DNA from: Clostridium putrefaciens | Lineage (GTDB): Bacteria; Bacillota; Clostridia; Clostridiales; Clostridiaceae | Length of the DNA: 64,000 bases | Direction: 5' to 3' | NCBI RefSeq assembly: GCF_900461105.1 | Contig: NZ_UFWZ01000001.1 | Span: forward strand, 2,941,001 to 3,005,000 | Shown: positions 36,263-44,880 of the stretch, in pieces | Position numbering within the stretch: the stretch's first letter is position 1 | Layout: every line of letters starts with the position of its first letter | The notes under the pieces: generated by a model | The model's input: the letters and a program-made list of their open reading frames with translations, nothing else | Told to the model about the DNA's origin: nothing | Database searches by the model: none | Program-made: the position numbers and the translations under genes

Positions 36263-37912
36263 ATGGAAAATTTAAAATTTAATGATTTAACACTTAATAA
36301 AAATGTACTTAAATCCATCGAAGGTATGGGATTTGAAGAACCATCTAAAATTCAACAAGAGGTAATACCTGTTATCTTAGAAGGTTTTGATGTTATCGGT
36401 CAGGCTCAAACAGGTACAGGTAAAACTTTAGCTTTTGGAGCACCTATAATAAGCAATCTTAACAGATCTTCAAATAAAATTCATGGTATAATACTTACAC
36501 CTACAAGAGAGCTTGCTATACAAGTTAGCGATGAACTAGTAAGGATTGGTAAGGATTCTAATTTAAAGATGCTACCAGTATATGGCGGTCAATCTATAGA
36601 TAGACAAATTCAAGCTATAAGAAGAAACCCAGACATCATAGTAGGAACTCCAGGAAGAGTTCTAGACCTTTTAAGAAGAAAGGTCTTAGACTTAAAGTTT
36701 ATTGACTTCCTTGTACTTGATGAAGCTGATGAAATGCTGAATATGGGATTTGTTGAGGACATAGAACTTATAATTCAATCTTCAAATGAAGAAAGACAAA
36801 CACTTCTATTCTCTGCAACAATGCCTAATACCATAAAGAAAATTGCACAAAGATACATGAAAAAAGATACTAAACATATTTCTATACTAAAGAATCAAAT
36901 GACAGTATCAACTGTAGAGCAGTTTTATTATGAAGTAAAGCACAATGAGCGATTTGAAAGCTTATGTAGAATCCTTGATGTAGAAGGACCTGAAAGTTGC
37001 CTAATTTTTTGTAAGACTAAAAAAGGTGTAGATGAAGTAGTAGAATCTATGCAATCTAGAGGATATAGCGTTGAAGGAATGCATGGAGATATGAATCAAA
37101 ACCAAAGATTAAACACTTTAAGAAAGTTCAAAGATGACAGTATAGATTTCTTAGTAGCTACAGACGTTGCTGCTAGAGGTATTGATGTTACTAATATAAC
37201 TCACGTTATAAACTATGACCTACCTCAAGATACAGAATCTTACGTTCATAGAATCGGAAGAACTGGTAGAGCAAACAAAAAAGGTGTAGCTTATACTTTA
37301 GTAAGTCCTAGAGAGTATAAAACTTTAAAACAAATAGAGAGTGCTACAAAAGGCAAGATTAAAAGAAAACCAATACCAACAATAGATGATATATTCACTG
37401 CAAAGTATGCAAGTATTATAAAAAAGGTTAAAGAAACTTTAGAAAACAAAGAGTACAGCAAGTTTGTACCTATTGTAACAGAGCTAGACGAAGAGTATGA
37501 CTTAATTGATGTTAGCGCTGCTTTAATGACTATGATCTACGGAAAAGAAATAAGTTATAATTCTAATGAAAATAATGATATTGCATCAAGTAACAACAAT
37601 AGTTACAGCAATAGTTATAGCAATAATAGCAATAGTTACAACAACAGACGTAGTAATAGTAATAATGGCGATGTTTCAAGATTATTCTTAAGCATAGGTC
37701 ACTTAGATAAAGTAAAACCTAAATCTCTAGTAGACTTTTTAACTGATAATTCAAATGCAGATAGAAACTCTATTGGAAACATAGATATACTTGATAAATT
37801 TACATTTATAGATGTAAAATCTGATGCTGTAGACAGTATATTAAACAATTGTTCAGGTAAAAGTCTTGAAGGCAGAAGAGTAAACATTGAAATAGCTAAA
37901 AGTTCAAAATAA
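36263..37912 (+). CDS. DEAD-box RNA helicase with DbpA-type RNA-binding domain
   Basis: ATP-dependent RNA helicase of 549 residues. Q motif near residue 31, Walker A AQTGTGKT (48-55), PTRELAIQ, GTPGR, DEAD (VLDEADEML), SATMP, and the C-terminal helicase motifs (TDVAARGIDV, HRIGRTGRA) are all present. A low-complexity linker of Ser, Asn and Tyr (about 435-470) precedes a C-terminal DbpA-like RNA-binding domain (about 472-549; SRLFLSIGHLDKVKPKSLV). DbpA-type domains direct helicases to 23S rRNA hairpin 92, so a 50S assembly role is likely. Most relatives have a Gly/Arg-rich or basic linker; this one is nearly uncharged. ATG at 36263 follows GGAGGAG; an ATG at 36245 lies before that site. Confidence 0.93.
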   Translation: MENLKFNDLTLNKNVLKSIEGMGFEEPSKIQQEVIPVILEGFDVIGQAQTGTGKTLAFGAPIISNLNRSSNKIHGIILTPTRELAIQVSDELVRIGKDSNLKMLPVYGGQSIDRQIQAIRRNPDIIVGTPGRVLDLLRRKVLDLKFIDFLVLDEADEMLNMGFVEDIELIIQSSNEERQTLLFSATMPNTIKKIAQRYMKKDTKHISILKNQMTVSTVEQFYYEVKHNERFESLCRILDVEGPESCLIFCKTKKGVDEVVESMQSRGYSVEGMHGDMNQNQRLNTLRKFKDDSIDFLVATDVAARGIDVTNITHVINYDLPQDTESYVHRIGRTGRANKKGVAYTLVSPREYKTLKQIESATKGKIKRKPIPTIDDIFTAKYASIIKKVKETLENKEYSKFVPIVTELDEEYDLIDVSAALMTMIYGKEISYNSNENNDIASSNNNSYSNSYSNNSNSYNNRRSNSNNGDVSRLFLSIGHLDKVKPKSLVDFLTDNSNADRNSIGNIDILDKFTFIDVKSDAVDSILNNCSGKSLEGRRVNIEIAKSSK

Positions 37913-37978
37913 GCTATTCAAAAACAATAAATATAAAAATAGCTAGAACTTTTAAGTAAGCTATTGTAAAAGTAAATT

Positions 37979-38041
37979 AAAAGAGCTTAACTCAAAAAAC
38001 ATAATATTGAAATTAAAATTTCAATTGAGAAGCTCTTTTTT
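37979..38041. terminator. terminator between DEAD-box helicase and add
   Basis: Outer stem AAAAGAGCTT / AAGCTCTTTT encloses an inner stem (ATTGAAATT / AATTTCAAT) and ends in T6. It is placed between convergent genes and looks usable in both directions. Confidence 0.75.
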
Positions 38042-38067
38042 ACGTTACTTTTAAACTAACAACATCT

Positions 38068-39060
38068 TTACATATATCCTCTTAACCTTTCTTTTGTAGC
38101 TTCATTAGCAAAGCATACATCTATCCCATTATAATAAATCTTCTTATAATCATCCTTACTCATATCAAATTCTTTTAGTGCTAAGGAAATCTCCTTACTC
38201 ATATCTGTATTAGAAACAGTTCTATTATCTGTATTTAACGTAACCTTAATTCCATCCTTATGAAAATCATACATAGGGTGGCTTTTTATTGTACTCACAG
38301 CCTTTGTTTGTACGTTGCTACTCATGCAGATTTCTAGAGCAACTCCTCTATCTTTAACCATATCATATGACTTTTTGCAATCATCTATATTTACTCCATG
38401 TCCTATTCTTTCAGCTCCTAAAAGTTCAATTGATTCTAATACATTTTCTCCAATTCCAGTCTCACCCGCGTGAATAGTAATTCTATATCCATAATTTTTA
38501 GCTAAAGTCATAGGTTCAATAAATTCTCTTGCAAAGCCTTTTCTTTCGGCACCGCAAAGATCTACAGCTACTACTCCTTTATTTAAATATTCTTTACCAA
38601 CTTCTAAAACTTCAAAAATACTACTAGGTGACACAGTTTTCAAAAATGATAATATTAAATTACCTCTAATATCATATTTCATCTCTGCCTCTTTGATGCC
38701 ACTTAATACACTTTCTATAATGGCTTTAACATCAAGATTTCCCCTAGTATGGAGTAAAGGAGCAAATCTTATTTCCATATACTTAACATTTTCTTTTGCC
38801 GCATCCTCTAGTAATTCATAAGTTATTCTTTTAAGACTATACTCACTTTGCATTATATTTATGGGCAATGAGAACTTCTCTAAATACTCATCAAGAGAAG
38901 CACATTCCATAGGAGCTATCATGAGCTTTGTTATTTCCTTTATATCATAACTTGGAATATTAATTTTCTCTCTTTTAGCTATGTCAATTATAGTCTGTGG
39001 TCTAACACTTCCATCTAGGTGACAGTGAAGTTCTATTTTCGGTAAATCACTTAAATTCAT
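38068..39060 (-). CDS. add: adenosine deaminase
   Basis: Deaminates adenosine and deoxyadenosine to inosine. The product has 330 residues, a typical size. Zinc and catalytic motifs: HCHLDGS near residue 13, TIHAGETG with the third zinc histidine and the catalytic glutamate, GHGVNI, and LNTDNRTVSNTD at the fourth metal ligand. The ATG at 39058-39060 is used because GGAGG is nine bases upstream; an ATG five codons earlier overlaps that site. Expression should be turned on by adenine through the riboswitch at 39137-39203, linking purine supply to salvage. Confidence 0.97.
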   Translation of the reverse strand: MNLSDLPKIELHCHLDGSVRPQTIIDIAKREKINIPSYDIKEITKLMIAPMECASLDEYLEKFSLPINIMQSEYSLKRITYELLEDAAKENVKYMEIRFAPLLHTRGNLDVKAIIESVLSGIKEAEMKYDIRGNLILSFLKTVSPSSIFEVLEVGKEYLNKGVVAVDLCGAERKGFAREFIEPMTLAKNYGYRITIHAGETGIGENVLESIELLGAERIGHGVNIDDCKKSYDMVKDRGVALEICMSSNVQTKAVSTIKSHPMYDFHKDGIKVTLNTDNRTVSNTDMSKEISLALKEFDMSKDDYKKIYYNGIDVCFANEATKERLRGYM

Positions 39061-39092
39061 ACACTTTTCCTCCATTTTAAATTATTAATACA

Positions 39093-39150
39093 TAAAAAAA
39101 TCCTGATTACAAAGAAGATATACAAAAGTATACCTTCTTCGTAATCAGGA
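39093..39150 (-). terminator. riboswitch-controlled terminator ahead of add
   Basis: On the minus strand CCTGATTACGAAGAAG pairs with CTTCTTTGTAATCAGG, followed by a T7 run. The left arm is also the 3' strand of the aptamer P1 helix, so ligand binding should disrupt the terminator. Confidence 0.9.
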
Positions 39151-39203
39151 ATTATTGGTTCCTGGTAGATACCCCTAAACCATATCATTAGGGTTATACG
39201 AAA
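39137..39203 (-). promoter_or_regulatory. adenine riboswitch (purine aptamer) controlling add
   Basis: Minus-strand aptamer with the purine-riboswitch core: CGTATAACCCTAATGATATGG, then GTATCTACCAGGAACC, then CCTGATTACG. The discriminating base in the last junction is T (TGATTACG) rather than the C of guanine-specific forms, indicating adenine specificity. The architecture is a transcriptional on-switch. Confidence 0.95.
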
Positions 39204-39313
39204 CTTAATTATATTATTATTAAAACTTATCTTTTAATAATAATATCATATTTAAATAGGCTGTCAACATTATTAATTATTTAAATATCATTAACCTTAT
39301 AATTTATTAGATG

Positions 39314-40489
39314 TTATTTCCAAATATCTTCGCTTTTAGATTCTTTATCTTCTTGTCTTTTTTCCTTTTTTGGCTCTTCACTAAAATATTGATAGTAGTA
39401 ACAAAGTAGTCTTCCATTATATAACTTTCTATTTTTATGAGCCTTTTCACCAAAAAGTTTTTGAAATCCTAAATGTGATGTTATTGCAAAAAATGACCAT
39501 TCATTTAAACTTTTATATACAACTCCCATATCTTCATATAAAGCTTCTACTTCACTAGCTTCTCCAAGTCTTTCGCCATAAGGGGGATTTGTTATTATAA
39601 ATCCATACTTTTTCTTGCTACTAAAATCTTTTATATCTAGCTTTTGAAATACTACATTTTCTCCTACTCCTGCCTTTTCAGCATTTTCCTTTGCTGTCTT
39701 AAGCACACTACCATTGATATCTGATGCTAATATCTTAAATTCTTTATCATTTATAGCTTCATTTGCATACTTTCTTATATCTTCCCAAAGGTCTTTAGGT
39801 ATTATCTCCCACTGTTCGGATACAAAGCTTCTATTAATACCTGGCGCTATATTTCTTCCTATCATAGCAGCCTCTATTGCTATAGTTCCTGATCCACAAA
39901 GAGGATCTGCTAAGGTCCTTGAAGGTTCCCATTTGCTTAAGAGTACCATAGCAGCAGCTAATGTTTCCTTGAGCGGTGCATCACCTGCAAGTCCTCTGTA
40001 CCCTCTTTTATGAAGTCCAGGACCTGTAGTATCAACTGTAAGAGTTACTATATCTTTTAATATAGCTACCTCTATTTTATATTCAGCTCCATCTTCAGAA
40101 AATAGATCTCTTCTATATTTTCTTTTCATAGATTCTACAACTGCCTTTTTCACTATAGATTGACAATCTGGTACACTATGAAGTTTTGATTTTATAGATT
40201 TACCTACTATATGCATAAATCCTGTTATAGGTATTAAATCTCCCCACTCTACAGCTAATGTTCCTTGAAATAAATCTTCAAAACTTTCTGCCTTAAATTC
40301 AGCCATTCTTATTAAGACTCTATCCGCTGTTCTAAGCCACATATTACATGTTACAATATCCATTTCGTCGCCTTTAAACATGACCTTGCCATTTTCTATA
40401 GTTAAATCTTCATATCCTAAAGCCTTAAGCTCATTTGCTACAACCTTTTCTAATCCAAAGGTAGATGTTGCTATTATCGTATATTCCAT
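39314..40489 (-). CDS. THUMP-domain class I SAM-dependent RNA methyltransferase (RlmL/YpsC type)
   Basis: rRNA methyltransferase-type protein of 391 residues. N-terminal ferredoxin-like and THUMP region (about 1-155; TFGLEKVVANELKALGY), then the methyltransferase domain with KETLAAAMVLLSKW, DPLCGSGTIAIEAAMI (SAM-binding motif I) and the N6/N2-purine catalytic motif NPPYGERLG. A charged tail follows (about the last 20 residues). It resembles the N-terminal half of E. coli RlmL (23S m2G2445), as do the Gram-positive YpsC proteins; the exact target base is not established by sequence. ATG at 40487-40489 follows AGGGGAG. Confidence 0.9.
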   Translation of the reverse strand: MEYTIIATSTFGLEKVVANELKALGYEDLTIENGKVMFKGDEMDIVTCNMWLRTADRVLIRMAEFKAESFEDLFQGTLAVEWGDLIPITGFMHIVGKSIKSKLHSVPDCQSIVKKAVVESMKRKYRRDLFSEDGAEYKIEVAILKDIVTLTVDTTGPGLHKRGYRGLAGDAPLKETLAAAMVLLSKWEPSRTLADPLCGSGTIAIEAAMIGRNIAPGINRSFVSEQWEIIPKDLWEDIRKYANEAINDKEFKILASDINGSVLKTAKENAEKAGVGENVVFQKLDIKDFSSKKKYGFIITNPPYGERLGEASEVEALYEDMGVVYKSLNEWSFFAITSHLGFQKLFGEKAHKNRKLYNGRLLCYYYQYFSEEPKKEKRQEDKESKSEDIWK

Positions 40490-40877
40490 GTTTTTCTCCC
40501 CTACAAGTAAATTTTATATTTATATATTTATTCTATCATTTATAATAGGTTTTCACTAATATTTTATTTCATTCATACGCTTAAAAATAAAAATAAAGAG
40601 GAGGGTAATAATATTAATTCCAAAGTATGTCTTTGTTTATCAATATTATTTTAATATTTTATTTGTATATTATCAATGCTTATTATTTCATAATAAAAAT
40701 AATCCTTATATAAATTATGATATAATAAAGTTAGAACTATGATATAAAAGAATTCTTAACTTATTTTAATCTAATTATATATTATTAAGCTTTTAACTCT
40801 TTATAATCCGAAACAAATTGTTAACTCTTGGATAACTCAAAGGTTACAATATAGACTTTTACTAACAATTACAAAGG
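40490..40877. other. 388-base intergenic region between divergent genes
   Basis: AT-rich. It contains an unused, very strong ribosome-like site (AGAGGAGGG, 40597-40605) with no start codon at proper spacing, and a TATAAT at 40721-40726 that could be a -10 for the MORN gene. No structured RNA recognised. Confidence 0.35.
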
Positions 40878-41465
40878 ATGGTGTTTAAAATTAAAATTAA
40901 AAACATAGGAAATACTAATTTCAATAAAATTAAACTAAAAGGTGATATCTTAAACAAAATGAAGATAGATAATAATAAAAAGGCTATTCCTGCCCACGTT
41001 CATGGCGGAACTTATCTAGGGGAAAAAAAGAATGGTAAAATGCATGGTGATGGAACTTATATTTATAAAGATGGAAGTAAATATATAGGTCAATGGCAGG
41101 ATGATAAGATGGACGGTGACGGAACTCACATATGGTCTAATGGAGAAAAATATATAGGCCAATGGAAAAATGATGAAAAACATGGGTATGGTATATATAC
41201 TTGGCCAGATGGGGAAGTATATATAGGTGAGTGGGACAATGGAGAAAAGTCAGGTGCTGGCAACTACACTTGGTACGATGGAGACTCATATACAGGAAGC
41301 TGGGAACATGACTTAAGACACGGATATGGTATCCACACCTGGGCTGATGGTAACAAATATATTGGTAACTTTGAAAATGATTTAAAACATGGTGCTGGCA
41401 TGTATGTTTATGCAGATGGAAGCACAGAAACTGGAACCTTTAAAGATGATAGAATACAAGAATAA
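40878..41465 (+). CDS. MORN-repeat protein
   Basis: A 195-residue soluble protein built from six full MORN repeats plus a partial seventh, with a 23-residue period (for example KYIGQWKNDEKHGYGIYTW, then PDGE). The repeats begin at about residue 44 and each contributes a beta hairpin; the array would form one elongated twisted sheet. The first 40 residues are basic and unlike the repeats. The ATG at 40878 overlaps the AAAGGATG ribosome-like sequence, so the true start is uncertain; the ATG at 40959 (AAAGGTGAT upstream) would give a protein consisting almost only of repeats. MORN arrays bind lipids or act as scaffolds in eukaryotes; the bacterial role is unknown. Confidence 0.83.
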   Translation: MVFKIKIKNIGNTNFNKIKLKGDILNKMKIDNNKKAIPAHVHGGTYLGEKKNGKMHGDGTYIYKDGSKYIGQWQDDKMDGDGTHIWSNGEKYIGQWKNDEKHGYGIYTWPDGEVYIGEWDNGEKSGAGNYTWYDGDSYTGSWEHDLRHGYGIHTWADGNKYIGNFENDLKHGAGMYVYADGSTETGTFKDDRIQE

Positions 41466-41481
41466 TTAATTATTCTAAAAG

Positions 41482-41514
41482 ACGGAAGATATTTAAATAT
41501 ATCTTCCGTTTTTA
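41482..41514 (+). terminator. terminator after the MORN gene
   Basis: ACGGAAGATAT / ATATCTTCCGT with a T5 tail, 16 bases beyond the stop. Confidence 0.85.
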
Positions 41515-41574
41515 TTATTTATAATGTTTTGTAAGAATTCCTTTAACGAAATGCATAAGTATTGGTATATAAAA

Positions 41575-41604
41575 AAGAGTATAGAAATTGCTTTCTATAC
41601 TCTT
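41575..41604 (-). terminator. terminator after the zinc-ribbon gene
   Basis: AAGAGTATAGAAA pairs with TTTCTATACTCTT, then T6 on the minus strand, about 15 bases beyond the stop. Confidence 0.85.
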
Positions 41605-41619
41605 ATCATTCTGTTTAAA

Positions 41620-41784
41620 CTATCTTTGGAATCCTCTGTTGTTTTGTTGCTTTCTAGCTCTTCTACAATCAGGGCATCTTTGTGGTTCGTTTTCGAAACC
41701 TTTTTCTTTGTAAAATTCTTGCTCTCCCTCAGTGAAAACAAATTCTTTACCACAGTCTTTACATATTAAATTCTTATCTGCCAT
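41620..41784 (-). CDS. small zinc-ribbon protein (zf-trcl type)
   Basis: A 54-residue protein with two CxxC knuckles: LICKDCGKEF at residues 6-15 and PQRCPDCRRARK at 34-45, separated by a segment with FTEGEQEFYKEKGF. This is the pattern of the probable zinc-binding domain found in many short clostridial and bacillar proteins. A basic, Gln/Asn-rich tail follows (KQQNNRGFQR). ATG at 41782-41784 follows AAGGAG. It is bounded by its own terminator and by a 364-base upstream region, so it is an independent gene. Likely nucleic-acid or protein binding; the exact function is unknown. Confidence 0.9.
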   Translation of the reverse strand: MADKNLICKDCGKEFVFTEGEQEFYKEKGFENEPQRCPDCRRARKQQNNRGFQR

Positions 41785-42148
41785 TTAAACATTTCTCCTT
41801 TTTATTTATATTAAGATTTAAAAACTGATTTACTTTATATGCCTAAAAAGGTAATGTTTAAATCATATTAAATCTCCGTCGCTTTTTTCATTCCTGCGAC
41901 TATTTAAATATAACATACATTTTTTAAATAAGCAACCATTTTTTAATATTTTTAAATATTATTTTTTATTACTAAATAATTTTATATGTTATAATTAACT
42001 ATCTTTATTATAACATAGAATAGTATTTATAGGAAGATTTTTTTTATTAATATCTTAACCTATTTTAATATACCTATTCTAGGTTTCTTAAGATAACAAT
42101 ACATCACTGATCTTTATCAATTACTTAGGGGGTTGGAATTATATTATT
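41785..42148. other. 364-base intergenic region upstream of the zinc-ribbon gene
   Basis: Mostly A/T. A compact hairpin at about 41877-41899 (GTCGC / GCGAC, A-rich loop on the minus strand) falls in the minus-strand leader, about 95 bases before the zinc-ribbon ATG. It does not match a riboswitch I know. The papain-like gene begins at the right end, with AGGGGG unusually far from its ATG. Confidence 0.35.
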
Positions 42149-42703
42149 ATGAATGATAAATATATTTATTTAGTGTTTTCAAAAACAGGAACCTGGCTTT
42201 CTAAAATCATTAATATAATAACTAAAATAAAATATGCTCATTCCTCAATTAGTTTTGACAAATCCTTTACTACTATGTACTCCTTTGGCAGGCTTAATCC
42301 TGATAATCCATTTTTAGGAGGGTTTGTTGAAGAAAACTTGCATGAAGGTGTGTATAAAAAATTTATCGACAGTGAATGTTTAATATACAAAGTTAAGGTA
42401 TCAGAAATTGAGTTTAATTCTATGAAAAAAGAAGTAAATAGATTTTTAGATGAAAAGTACAAATATAAGTATAATTTTATAGGCTTATTCGCTATATTAG
42501 CTAATATTCCCATAAAGAGAAAAACTCATTACTTTTGTTCTGAATTTGTTTCTGAAATCTTAATTAATTGTAATCTGTATGAATCTAATAAAATTCCATC
42601 ACTGATAAAAACAAATGACTTATTAGAAATACGTAATAAGGAAATTATCTATGAGGGATACATCAATAATTACTATGTATCCGAAGGATTGTCTATTTTC
42701 TAA
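42149..42703 (+). CDS. YiiX/NlpC-P60-like permuted papain-fold protein
   Basis: A 184-residue protein with the layout of permuted papain-like (YiiX/YebB-type) hydrolases. The histidine-bearing segment comes first (KYAHSSISFD), then a strand with MYSFGR, and the cysteine comes later in THYFCSEFVSEIL, whose C-S-E-F-V-x-x-x-L pattern is characteristic. No signal peptide is visible, so it should act in the cytoplasm. Relatives hydrolyse amide bonds in peptidoglycan fragments or lipids; the substrate here is unknown. The ribosome site (AGGGGG) is about 16 bases from the ATG, farther than usual, so the start is uncertain. Confidence 0.65.
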   Translation: MNDKYIYLVFSKTGTWLSKIINIITKIKYAHSSISFDKSFTTMYSFGRLNPDNPFLGGFVEENLHEGVYKKFIDSECLIYKVKVSEIEFNSMKKEVNRFLDEKYKYKYNFIGLFAILANIPIKRKTHYFCSEFVSEILINCNLYESNKIPSLIKTNDLLEIRNKEIIYEGYINNYYVSEGLSIF

Positions 42704-42806
42704 TAACCTTTTAAGATTGTACAGGTAGTTGTAACTCACTTATCTTTAGAATTAAATAAGTAAAGTTAACAATTACTTGTACCAATTTAATATGCCCTTA
42801 TACATG

Positions 42807-44069
42807 TTAATCTGTCTGTACCTTATTCTTATTATAATTAAATACCTCTTGATTTTGTAATAATGTAATTTTTAAAAACAGTATTATCTTTTTACTTATA
42901 CACTTAAATGTATCTATGTCTTTTAATACATCTTCTGATGCCTTATTATACTGTTTATTATTAACTTCTATTATTCTACTGCTCTTTAGGTTGCAAAATA
43001 CAATTTCACTAAAATGGTCTAAGTCTTCATTGCATCTCTCATATGTACTCTTATCATTAATATCTTCTATTAATGATTCTATATTGAATAGATATGAATT
43101 GTTATTAAGTATAGGCTTTGTAACAAAAGAAACTTCTGTTGAACATTTAAATGGAATATTTAAACTGACCTTTTTTATTTCTCCATTTACAGAGTCCTTA
43201 TCAGAATAATTTACAGTAGAATATTCTATCTCCTCCTCTACAACTCCTTTTATAAATAACTTATTCGTACCCGTAACTAGTTGACATCTTTTTAATACTA
43301 CCTTTTTATCTAAAGACATTATTTTCAATATAGGTTCTTTGAACTCTTCAGTAGCCACTATAAAAATTGGCACTTCTATTTCAGATAATACAACAGGAAT
43401 CTTAACAACTGCATCCTTTAATAAAAAACCTGATTTAATATCTTCACTTTTGCAGCATCTTAATACTGTAGTATTTTCAACTGTAGTTTTAGATTTACAG
43501 GTTATCGTACTTTCACTATTTTTATATTTATCTTCATTCATATACACATTTTCTTTTATATCTTTAATATTTTCTTTCAACTTTTCAGTTGTGTGTTCTT
43601 GTATATCATAATTATTCGCAATAGTATCTTTTAATTCATCATCTATTTTCTCCTCTGGTGGATTTACATCAACCACATTATCTTTTGGAAAATCAACAAC
43701 TTCTTTTAGGTTACCTTCTACAAGATTAACTTTTTCTTCTACTATAATCATAACTTCTTGCTTTTTATCATCTTCCATCTCATCATCTTTGGTGTTAGTA
43801 CCTACAGAATCTAATGTTGTATCTTTAGAAGGCTTTTCTCTATTCCTTAATCGGTTATCATATAACTTCTTTCTTTTTGTTTGTAAATCCTTATTTATAA
43901 TACTATCACTTTGCTTTAACTTTTCACTTAATAGCTTTAATATAATAATAATAATAATAAGTTCCTTTTCTGTTATTATATTTGAATTTTTATGTTCTAA
44001 AGTTTGATTTACACCTAGATTTCTAGCGTCTACATCTTTATACTTTCTGCGTATTTCTCTTTTTCCCAT
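42807..44069 (-). CDS. SPOCS-domain (DUF3794) protein with long charged N-terminal region
   Basis: A 420-residue protein. The C-terminal half (about 205-410) is a SPOCS/DUF3794 domain: KIPVVLSEIEVPIFI, LKRCQLVTGTNKLFIKGVV, EEIEYSTVNY, and the far strand KKIILFLKITLLQNQEV. It is the same domain as in the two proteins at 44881-46777. The first 200 residues are unlike them: highly charged, repeat-rich and probably disordered. They include a run of isoleucines (about 38-44) encoded by an ATA/TAA microsatellite at about 43938-43960. SPOCS domains occur in spore coat and cortex morphogenesis proteins (SipL, SpoVID) and the CsxC exosporium group, so a spore-surface role is likely. ATG follows AAGGAG. 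Confidence 0.78.
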   Translation of the reverse strand: MGKREIRRKYKDVDARNLGVNQTLEHKNSNIITEKELIIIIIILKLLSEKLKQSDSIINKDLQTKRKKLYDNRLRNREKPSKDTTLDSVGTNTKDDEMEDDKKQEVMIIVEEKVNLVEGNLKEVVDFPKDNVVDVNPPEEKIDDELKDTIANNYDIQEHTTEKLKENIKDIKENVYMNEDKYKNSESTITCKSKTTVENTTVLRCCKSEDIKSGFLLKDAVVKIPVVLSEIEVPIFIVATEEFKEPILKIMSLDKKVVLKRCQLVTGTNKLFIKGVVEEEIEYSTVNYSDKDSVNGEIKKVSLNIPFKCSTEVSFVTKPILNNNSYLFNIESLIEDINDKSTYERCNEDLDHFSEIVFCNLKSSRIIEVNNKQYNKASEDVLKDIDTFKCISKKIILFLKITLLQNQEVFNYNKNKVQTD

Positions 44070-44141
44070 ATAATAATCTCCTTATTATTGATAATTACAA
44101 TATATGAAATAGGTCCACCATCGTTCCCCTTTCAATTTGAA

Positions 44142-44181
44142 AATGAGTGGAAAGACCTCAAAAAGAATCTTCCCACTCATT
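44142..44181 (-). terminator. terminator after the DUF4489 gene
   Basis: AATGAGTGG / CCACTCATT with a 22-base loop, about 13 bases beyond the DUF4489 stop on the minus strand, followed by a modest T-rich stretch. Confidence 0.6.
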
Positions 44182-44193
44182 GTAATATTTAAT

Positions 44194-44775
44194 CTAATGT
44201 GATGCTTTAGCTATAACCGAAAGTGAAGGGTCACTTATTATTAAGGTATCTCCATTTTCATTTTCAGCGTCTATTATCTTAACAGTGTATACACAGCATC
44301 CTGGACAACTACCACATTCGCAATGGCTAAAGCAAAATGTAGTTGTAAGTTCCTCATTAGCTTCATTAAATGCTATTGTATATTGCCACGTTCCACAAGG
44401 TATTTCTTGTTTATCATCACAATTTTTAAATAGTCCAAATAATAATGTTGTCGGTTCAGTGTTTGAGTTATCCTTATATTTAATAGTACTCGAAAAGTCT
44501 ACCTTCACTACTGGATTATTTAAGCAGCTTGTATCTATAGTAATGCATCCTAATGATCTTGGTTGAAAATTTTCATTAGTTTTACTTATTGAGGTACCTG
44601 TTCCTTGAGTGCATTCAAAAAGTATTGGATATGGGCATGGGCTCTTTGGACAGCAATGTGCATATTTATGCTTATCACAGCACTCATTGTTCTCATCGCA
44701 TCTATGGTCCTCATGTCCTTTATTACAATCGCATCTTTCTTCCTCTTCTTGTGATCCTTTATAATATAATTTCAT
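44194..44775 (-). CDS. DUF4489 protein with cysteine-rich N terminus
   Basis: A 193-residue protein. The N-terminal 50 residues hold many Cys and His residues (CDCNKGHEDHRCDENNECC, HKYAHCCPKSPCPYP). The rest is a beta-rich DUF4489-like domain beginning LGCITIDTSCLNNPVVKVDFSS, with a second cysteine cluster, CFSHCECGSCPGCCVYTVKI. No membrane segment or signal is seen. The cysteine content matches proteins cross-linked into spore outer layers, and the gene lies between SPOCS-domain genes, so it is probably another surface component; this is inference. ATG at 44773-44775 follows GGGAGG. Confidence 0.78.
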   Translation of the reverse strand: MKLYYKGSQEEEERCDCNKGHEDHRCDENNECCDKHKYAHCCPKSPCPYPILFECTQGTGTSISKTNENFQPRSLGCITIDTSCLNNPVVKVDFSSTIKYKDNSNTEPTTLLFGLFKNCDDKQEIPCGTWQYTIAFNEANEELTTTFCFSHCECGSCPGCCVYTVKIIDAENENGDTLIISDPSLSVIAKASH

Positions 44776-44880
44776 AAATAGTTTCCTCCCTTATTATCAT
44801 AAACTTTAACCTTCTAGCATTCTTACAGGATAAATCCATTACTGTAATATACAAGTATTAAAGTAACCTCTTATAAACAA

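Noticed and set aside
40627-40713. 28-residue hydrophobic peptide frame, possible type I toxin
   Set aside because: The nearest ribosome-like site (AGAGGAGGG) is about 21 bases away, and hydrophobic frames arise often by chance in such AT-rich DNA. No antisense RNA promoter was evident.
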